Source: Hymenopus coronatus | Lineage: Eukaryota > Arthropoda > Insecta > Mantodea > Hymenopodidae | Direction of reading: 5' to 3' | DNA: 64,000 nt | Assembly (NCBI GenBank): GCA_030762935.1 | Contig: CM060899.1 | Location: 14,367,001-14,431,000 of the forward strand | In this document: positions 56,291-64,000 of the stretch, one piece after another | Layout: each line of letters begins with the position of its first letter | Position numbering within the stretch: position 1 is the first letter of the stretch | The notes under the pieces: generated by a model | Told to the model about the DNA's origin: nothing | The model's database searches: none | Seen by the model: the letters and a program-made list of their open reading frames with translations, nothing else | Program-made: the position numbers and the translations under genes

Positions 56291-59105
56291 AATCACCTCA
56301 TTTAAAAAAAATCTCCAAATTAAAACAAACACCAGAGAACTTCTGCAAGAAGTTCTTGAAGTAAAACATAAATGCTTAAAGTGCACACCCGTAACCCATA
56401 GAATTGCTATAGAATCCCATTTCTTCCAATGTGATTAAAAATTTACAGTAGTTGCAAACCCCTTAGATGTCAGTATTTACGAAACGTGTCATGTCGCGGT
56501 ATTATTTTATTAATGTTAGCAGTCACCGCCATAATGAATAATGGAGACGAAAACAACAAAAACCTTATAAAGAACTGCATGAGCTTTTCTATAGTCCGAG
56601 TAATATACTACAAGATATGGATCCCCAAAGGAATAAAGACCAAGGAATTAAATTAGGTTACTAATAACCCTCACTATATTGCAGTGGTCAAACTTCCAAA
56701 TACCAGCACACGAAAAATTGGCTGTGAGCTTGAAAATGAGGGTTTAAGTGCCAAACCCAAAGGTAATTTGTTTTACCTGGTAAAATTCTCCTTTCCCACT
56801 TGACACAAAAACATACTTTCATATGTAGTGATGTGTTAAAATATTTTATGTTGGTAACGGCTGGCACCAAAGGCACCAAGTGGATACAGTAATCCGATGT
56901 TGGTACTCTGCCTAGCAGATGGAATAATATTTAGAGTCAGAACGCAGATTTACCCGATTTCTATATCACATAAATTGAAATGATTAGAAATAAATCTATT
57001 CGTGCCGAGTTTTGCAAACAGTACAAATAACATTACATTCAAAGGCTTCCAGTTAGTGTGAACCATACTGCAAGTACCGCTTACAAATCCGTATACCTAC
57101 GGAACCATCTGTACTGACAGCAGCTAGAGGCTTGTATAACTCCGGTAATTAATAAAATAGGTTGCAGCATTAGTAATGAGGTATAGGACAATAAGGTGAC
57201 CCCAAGGTAACTGTACCTTATCAAATATTTCAACCGTGTAACATTGAAAGCGGTGGAAAAAAATAGATGTATAGCAAAACTAGGAAGAGAAACAACGAGC
57301 TTATGTATTACCAAGTGACCAATAGTAAAAATACATGAGCAAATGTAGTAGCTTTTCCCTTTTGTCATCGGGATTTGACACTTGTGTTATTCTGCCATTA
57401 GAACTACTAATTTGTTACAAACCTTACAGTGCTAAGTGTAGTCCAAGGTGGAGAACCGTAACCTGCCAAGCATAACCCAAGTATCTGTGAAGCTGTTTTA
57501 AAAGTGATGCTATAAGGATACTAAAATAATATGTAGTTGTACACAGGATATTCCCAAATTTGTCACCAAGGTCATATATTGGCGAATTGCTATACAAATA
57601 TAATGTTGTGTTTGCATTTTTCCAGCCTAAAAGTTACAAGTATGAAGCAATTTATAATTGCAGAGCACATTTCTCTAGTTACAGGTCTTCATATTTCATT
57701 TTATTCAGTAGCAGAAAACTCTTTAGGTACAGTTTTACTATGGATCTGTTTTACTTTTATTCTGAAAAATTATTTATCCTATAATAACATGTTTTAGTGA
57801 AATGTATTAAATTCATATAAAACTTATATATGTATTAGCACTATAAATGGATATTATATTATTTGGACTTACACCCTGTTTATCTAAATACAACATCCTA
57901 GTTTTTCCCAAAATATTAATGTTCAGAAATGGGGGTCATCTTGCATTTGTGATATATTTTCCAAATACTATATGGGGGAAAGGTAAGTTTCAAACTTTAA
58001 TGTTACAGCATCGGCAAAGCTTGGGGGAAATACTATAGATTACCACCAAGATCTTGACATGTGTGGCAAATTTTGAGAGTTTCATTTCCCACCAAAAATT
58101 AGCTGTTAAGGAGTGCCTATGGCCATTCTCATTGGAAAAAAAATTGTTCTTCGAGACTAAAATTAAATAAAACTTCCTTTCACATCAGTGTTTGCATGTA
58201 ATGTTGTATTGGAAGTCAGTGATCAAGCAAAAACAGAGATTAACAGTGCATTTCCCCTCCTCAAGCCATACATATACTGCAGTTTGAATTTATGTTTGAA
58301 CTCGGTAAAAAAATGTTATGATATATGAAGGTGTTGTCTTGACAGCAAATAATATCCATAAATAATTGTTGTTAGAGATGCGCTGCCACCACTGCAGCTG
58401 TCATGTTTTATTATCACATATACTGTACATTTCGTTCTTTCTCCATCTCTCCCACTCTCAATTGAATTTCTGTGTAAGTTCAAATTATAAAGACATTTAC
58501 AATGAGCTAAATTAAGTATGTTATCTAAATACAAAACCATATCCATCATCATCGTTACAGTAATGCTAACGCCACCACTATCTTCACGTTGTATGCACTC
58601 ATACCTTACATTTCCAAACTTCCCTCTCCGGCAACCACTCAAAAGTGAATTTTCAAGCAAATGCAAATTAAGTGCAAAAAATAAATAAATAAGAGACTTA
58701 AACAGCTTAAATGTCCATTAGTTTGTTCACAATATATAGCTAACCTTTAAATTTAATTTTAAAATTCTTTTATGAAGCTATGTATTTTAAGCATATCTTA
58801 TGTTGATGCTATGCTAAATTCCGAAATTAAGTTCTGAAAAATGGATGTGCCTTGTATTTAGGTCGTCTTAAATACAGATAAATAAGTTACTGAAAATTTT
58901 CATCATGTCAATTATAAATAGCAGTTATACATAATGCTTCATAAAAGGTATTTCCTGCTTAAAATGCAGTGGCACCTCATGCTATGCAGGCACATTGGGT
59001 TTTCGGTATTCTCAAGACAGTTTCACAAAGTTCATTAAATCAAATTGCAGCACTAAGAGATTGACTAGAGTTTTTTGGTTACCAACAAGGTATTAATTTG
59101 TTTTA
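56291..59105. other. No gene seen
   Basis: AT-rich sequence of almost 3 kb with no convincing coding frame, splice-flanked exon or repeat match. Overlapping frames near 57540-57797 encode hydrophobic, low-complexity peptides typical of AT-rich DNA. Confidence 0.5.
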
Positions 59106-60184
59106 CCTCTTTACTGCCAATCACAATATAATCATAAAAAATGTGGCGAAAATTGACAAACATGGTCTATTAAGGATGCCATTCTCAAATGTTTTAACTT
59201 TTCCAGTGGTATGTATAATAGCCATAGATAAAGGTTTTTCGGAGTGCTTCAGGACCTTATCTTTACACTACAAAGTAGTAAATTAGTTCCAAATTTTATT
59301 TCTCTAACTGGTGTTTGTTTATGATGGTTGAAACATGGCATTGTCTAGTCAAAGGTAACAAACTGAAGAGGAAGTAAGAACCGCAGTTCACAATGTATCA
59401 GAAAAAAGCGAGTGATTTTGAATTTACAGACTTTGACGAAAATGTTTCTGATATTGTTATAGGAGAGGAAGATATATATTCTAAATTCAGCGATAAAAAT
59501 GTTTCCGTTAACAATGGTACTCCTACACATACAAATTATGAGTGTACTATTCAAAATGGACTTAAGGAGGTGTAACCAGATAATGTCTACAATGTGAATC
59601 AACCGATTAGCTAAGCAACTACACAAATGTAACAATATGACTGCCTTATTATAAGTTTAAGCGACATAAAAAAAACATAAAACACAAGTGCTAAATTCTA
59701 CAGTACATTTGTATTCTATTGCTTTATGCCATTTTCATTAATAGTGTAATCATGCATGTGTGTGTGTGCGTGCATGCGCATGATCTTTTTTCAGTATGTG
59801 AATTCATTTGCTGTATTTTAAAAAATAAAACACAAACCAAAACAGGACCCTGTTTTAGTGAAGAAATAGCTGTACTTTCAGTTAGCCTGATTTTTCTGTG
59901 TAGTAAAGTGTTGTATGCCTAATTATTGATTAATTTGGTTTTTTTTTAAATTTTATTTTAAAATTTTTCTTTTCTTTTTCAGATTTTAAAAATATTGGAA
60001 GTGACTTCTCATCCCTATAATGCATATTACATTAGACAAAAGGGTTTATTGAAAAAAAAAAAAAAGGTTCTCTATGTCATTTAGTACTGATTTTGTTACT
60101 AATAATTTAAACCCTGCTTGCTCCTCTGAAATTTGTTGACACTTTTCAGACAGCATTTGCCAATTGGGGTTGGCACTAAAAAGG
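59106..60184 (+). mobile_element. piggyBac-type non-autonomous element, copy 5, full length
   Basis: The left end, CCTCTTTACTGCCAATCACA, follows a TTTA that stands where TTAA is expected. The right end, GTTGGCACTAAAAAGG, precedes TTAA at 60185-60188. Length is 1079 bp. It carries the longest version of the coding remnant and a (GT)n(GC)n microsatellite at about 59756-59780. Order of motifs matches copies 2-4. Confidence 0.82.
59394..59575 (+). pseudogene. Open coding remnant within the piggyBac-type element
   Basis: An open frame of 60 codons reads YQKKASDFEFTDFDENVSDI, then GEEDIYSKFSDKNVS and NYECTIQNGLKEV. A related frame just upstream has MALSSQ. Acidic N-terminal regions before the catalytic core are usual in piggyBac transposases, so this may be the leftover N end of the parent transposase. 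The other copies have stops in this segment. Confidence 0.45.
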
Positions 60185-60707
60185 TTAAACACTTTATTGA
60201 TGAAATCTCTTAGTTGGTGTTAATTTCAGATAAAAGTACACAGCTATCATCTGCAAAGAGCACAGCATTTTACTCTTTGGTAAGATTATATGTCAAGTCA
60301 TGTATAAATATTAAAACAACTAAGGGAAACTTTTAGGAGCAACATCTTGTCCAAAACATAAATCAACACAAATGATGATGGTTATGTGTAATCTATTTCG
60401 TAAGCTGAGGACCAGTTCATGGAGATATCTTGAAGTAATAACATTTTAATGTTTGGAGCAACAAATTCTGTTTTATTTTGTCAAATATTCCTTACAGTGG
60501 TTCCTTCTTATAGTTTAGAAATATGTGGCTTTCTCCGTTGATAGTGTTTTCTAATTTTCGAGACTAAAGAAGAGGAATTATTTGATCATTAAAAGATTAT
60601 TCATATTTTATTGTACAAATAATATTTCAAAATAAATAAAATTATGCTTCTGTCTCTCCAGGTCTGTTATTGAAATTAGGAGCAGTGCCAACCTGATTCA
60701 GTAACAG
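60185..60707. other. Intergenic or intron sequence before the acidic exon
   Basis: No gene seen. Possible pyrimidine-rich acceptors lie at GTCTCTCCAG (60660) and at ATTCAGTAACAG (60707); the latter matches the position used in the paralogue. Confidence 0.45.
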
Positions 60708-61173
60708 TTGTGAAATGAATACTAAAATAGAAATCAAACAAGAGGATCCTCTCAAGGATGACATAGCTTCACAGAAGGAGGTAGAGTTCTTTCCCAAGGT
60801 TGCATCAGTGAAGCCAAAGAGTGATGCTGTGTTTCTGAACAATAACTGTGATGTGGCTATCAAAACAGAAGTTAAATCAGAGATGTTTTTTCCAAATTTT
60901 TCTTCACTAAAACAAAGGGAATGTTATACCAAAGAGCGTAAGAAGCTGAGTAAATCTAGAACTGTTATTTGCAGCAATAATTATGTAAGAGAGGTGACAA
61001 TGAAAAATGAGGTACAAACTCAGATTTCACAAAATGAGAAAGAATTTCTTCCAGAAGATTCTGTAATGAATGATAAATACAATAGTATTCATGAATTAGA
61101 TAGCAAAATAGAAATTAAGGAAGAACCTTGGTTGCTGGAAACAGAAGCTTCATCTGTTTGTGATCACATTAAG
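60708..61173 (+). CDS. Acidic N-terminal exon of a probable zinc-finger gene, paralogue 2
   Basis: The exon begins after CAG at 60705-60707, has ATG at 60715 and a donor AAG/GTGAGT at 61173/61174. It encodes 153 residues and ends in phase 0, as in paralogue 1. The product starts NTKIEIKQEDPLKDDI. It has AIKTEVKSE and LDSKIEIKEEPWLLETEASS and ends CDHIK, block by block collinear with 44402-44883. I-K-x-E motifs fit sumoylation sites. The finger-encoding exons would lie beyond 64000 on this strand. The function as a transcription regulator is inferred from the paralogue pattern and not from a domain in this exon. Confidence 0.75.
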
Positions 61174-61375
61174 GTGAGTTTTGTAGAAATCTGCTGCAGT
61201 TAGAATCTTTGTTTATTGTACACTTTATTATAATACTTGATACAAAATTAATATGTTTAAAAGATAGTTTATAAATTTGTACATTCCTTGTGATATGGTG
61301 TATTTAGAAGATTGACAGTGAAAACTATTCAAATTCCAGCAGTAGCATTGGATATTTCATCTGACTGTTTTAGTA

Positions 61376-61800
61376 AAAATTGCAGGTGTTACACTCACAT
61401 GACTTTCTCTAACTGTTCTACAAACAGTTTTTACAAAAGTTTATTCTTCTTTCTGCACTATGCTAATCAAAAGAGGCATTAGCTGAGTGTACTTATTACT
61501 GTACTTAATATTGTAATTTGTACTGTCTGAGAAAATTACAAGTATTTTAAAATTAAAATCGATAACAAGGAAAATCTTGGAAATGGTCAAATCTACAACA
61601 AAAATGCAAATCACATAAATTGAAGGTTTTAATAACATCTACATTTTGCGTATAGTAATCTTTTATCTATCTCTTACAGCTTAATCATTTTACAAATTTC
61701 TACAAAAATCAACCAGAATAAAGTGATATGCAGAGGCTATTCACAGAAAGTTGAAAATATACATTTTATTTGTGTTGTGAATAAATTAAATATACAGTAT
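61376..61800 (-). repeat. Dispersed repeat R, minus copy, partial
   Basis: In reverse orientation this carries the second half of repeat R: TGACTTTCTCTAACTG, CAAATTTCTACAAAAATCAA, CCAGAATAAAGTGATATGC and TATCTATCTCTTACAG. It faces a plus copy starting at 61850. Confidence 0.6.
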
Positions 61801-61849
61801 TTTCACCTCTTAGCATATGTATTAATATACAATATAAAGGTTCTATTTT

Positions 61850-62450
61850 TGCCTATTTTTTACTTTCTCTAGCCCCCATATATACAATGTATTGACAACG
61901 GAGAAGGTATTGTAATGCACCCAAAAATTTGATACCAAGATTTCACCGGAAATATATGTTTTGTGGCCCCTTGAGTCCGAAAAAGGTATTTTTAAAAAAA
62001 GGTCCGTGTGTGTGTGTGTTTGTGGACAGCAAAGCCCCAAAACAAAATGACCGTTAAATACCAAACTTTGTATTTAGGTTTAATATCTTCCAAGGATGCG
62101 AGACAAAGATTTTCAAAAAAATGCCCCCCTTCACAAACTACCCTTTACATGGAAAACATTTCGAAAATTTTGATTTTTTTAAAAATGGATCTAACGATTT
62201 TGATTCAAATCCCTTATATTAAAACTATTTATGTCCTAAATAAAATGTATATCTCAAATTTTTTGGGAATAGCCACAGAAGACCTCTATTCTGGATGAAT
62301 TTTGCTTAACTGCTAAATCATAAGAGATAGAAAAAAAGGTACTTCTCAAAAAATGTACCTCATGACAAAACACACAATTTTTGTCTTTTACGTTTTCCAG
62401 ATTCCTTGTTATTGGTTTCAATTGTAAAGTACTTAAACTTTTCTCACACA
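61850..62450 (+). repeat. Dispersed repeat R, copy C, 3' truncated
   Basis: The landmarks are GTAATGCACCCAAAAATTTG, TTTCACCGGAAATATATGTT, CAAGGATGCGAGACAAAGAT, AAATAAAATGTATATCTCAA and AAATCATAAGAGATAGAAAA. A (GT)n tract is at 62004-62020. Together with 61376-61800 it forms an inverted pair. Confidence 0.65.
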
Positions 62451-63346
62451 GGAAGTGTCTGTTTTTCTTTTGTTCTCCATGCCCATGCAGTCTGTCAATC
62501 CAGACCTGTGTTTCTATAATGTGGCCACCCAGAACCTGGTCTATGATTGTGAGAATGCTCCACAAACCATTGCAGTGACACACCACTGATACATTGCACC
62601 CAACATGTGCAGCAATGTGTCAATAGCTCCATCCAGCTTTGCCCAGGCCAACAATTCGACCCCATCCGAATGGCTGTAGTAGTGCAACAGGAGTATGGTC
62701 AGATTGTCATGGCAGGGCTATGTCCTAGAATGTCTTTTGGCACCACCATTCAACTGTTATGGTACCATAGTGACTGTCTGCAGAGGCAACACAGAGGTCA
62801 TAGCTATGCGCCTGTACAGTACCATCTGTTGTCGACTGACACATCAATCACCAAAAATATAACTCTGCATTGTCCTCATACCTTGTCCATTTTTCGATAA
62901 ACACAGTCTTTTGTGATATTGCATTTATTTTTTCTATAAGTGTATGACACAAAGGTCAAAAACAGATTTTATATTTATTTTACAGTTTCTTGCCAAATGT
63001 TTTTATCAAGAAAGGGGTAAATGTATAGCCTTTTGTCACTTTCAGTCATAGTTTCTAAAAAAGGGAACTATATAAACCTTATTTGTGGTGAAACTTTAAA
63101 ATAATCCTCTACTATTAATAGCTGGAAGAACTAGGTGAAGATGTAATGAAGGGGTACCAAATACCATATCTGCAAATTTTAAAATCTTTGTGAAAGGCAT
63201 ATACTGTGGGTCCTGTTGGAGTAACATGATTCAGTGGTGAATGAATTATCAAAATTAATTAAGTGTTCGCTGATATTTTCTTGGAGAATCCCTATCACAG
63301 GCATGCACACACATATCTCTCTTTCTCTTTTGTAATTTTATATATA
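62451..63346. other. No gene assigned; GC-richer block at 62460-62900
   Basis: The block differs in composition from its surroundings and has an open 97-codon plus frame (62607-62900) and an open minus frame (62254-62586). Neither shows a motif I recognise; it may be a decayed transposon segment. Confidence 0.35.
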
Positions 63347-63702
63347 TTTAAAGTTGATGAGATCCATAGGGATCCTTGATGTTATCTTACCTCATGGCAG
63401 CTCTGCCACATTGTTGACATTTTGTTCAGTCCATGGCAGGTCAATAAGCCATTTGCAAACAAACTAAATCACTGACAAACAGCTTGACAGCAACACATAT
63501 TTAGCAAATCAAAGTAGCACAATACAAGTGGATACTTGCGCAAAATGAAACTGCACTGAGGAATGTTTGCTTTATCTTGCAACAAGGATGACATCATTGC
63601 TTACGTAGCATGAATCTATTATCAGAGATGCAGGCACACTTTTAATCAGCTGAGACAGTACACTGGCTGTCAGGGATCCCTATGGATTTTTCCAACTTGA
63701 AA
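63347..63702. mobile_element. Candidate MITE with 33-bp terminal inverted repeats
   Basis: The ends at 63347-63379 and 63670-63702 are inverted repeats with 27 of 33 positions matching. The core ATCCATAGGGATCC is exact in both. Length is 356 bp and there is no coding frame. The target duplication is unclear (TA or TTAA-like), so the superfamily is open. Confidence 0.6.
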
Positions 63703-64000
63703 TGTCTTAATTCCTTTATTAAAATAGACATTATATGTACATATTTGGGTTCTAACAAAATATTTTCAAGAGAGTACAGATGCAGGATATATAGAATTTA
63801 TTCAGATCAGACTGGATAGTGAACATATTCTGTATCTCAGAAAACACTTTTGAATAGGATGATGTTATTGTCATTATCAGTAACCTGCTTACAATTTGCG
63901 CAATGGAGTTTGTCAACTGTTGAATAAAAATTTTTAGGACTCTTGTCAAATTATCTCAACACCCAGATGATTTGATTGTTGCTATCCACTCTCCCTTCAC

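Noticed and set aside
57537..57797. Two hydrophobic plus-strand frames
   Set aside because: They overlap in different phases and show no domain; typical of AT-rich non-coding DNA.
62607..62900. Open 97-codon plus-strand frame
   Set aside because: No recognisable motif; a transposase origin on either strand was considered but no catalytic block was found.

Overview
The window is a repeat-dense, AT-rich stretch of an arthropod-like nuclear genome. This is inferred from the transposon families, the tRNA-derived SINEs and a C2H2 zinc-finger gene; the species is not identified and insect is only a guess. Host coding sequence is sparse. It comprises a zinc-finger exon at 13857-14973 (minus) and two paralogous acidic N-terminal exons of zinc-finger-type genes, at 44402-44883 (minus) and 60708-61173 (plus). 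The rest is mobile elements and their relics.

Layout. 0-13.7 kb: SINE copies, a decayed Gypsy LTR retrotransposon (2967-6413, minus), a second SINE family in inverted copies (6620-7170), and degenerate minisatellites. 13.7-15 kb: the zinc-finger exon, with fossil fingers beyond its stop codon. 16.2-19.3 kb: two deleted mariner elements. 19.3-32.6 kb: two Penelope-like elements (PLEs, RT plus GIY-YIG) joined head to head and flanked by one 13-bp target duplication; two related Jockey-like LINEs are nested in the left PLE. 32.8-38.3 kb: a gag relic broken up by a SINE, a Tc1/IS630-like transposase relic and piggyBac-type non-autonomous elements. 39.9-44 kb: a mariner relic and a piggyBac copy with intact ends. 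44-64 kb: the two paralogous exons among further piggyBac-type elements, an unnamed dispersed repeat (about 0.8 kb), a PLE-derived 120-bp perfect palindrome with a 16-bp target duplication, a third SINE type and a candidate MITE.

The most interesting signal is that the PLE is present twice as an inverted structure inserted as a unit: once as a roughly 5-kb dimer (before LINE nesting) and once as a 147-bp miniature made almost only of two inverted PLE 3' ends. Both insertions start and end at the same PLE positions, with a tail on the left side only. No cooperative gene system such as an operon is present; the genes interact only as host introns and intergenic space colonised by nested elements.
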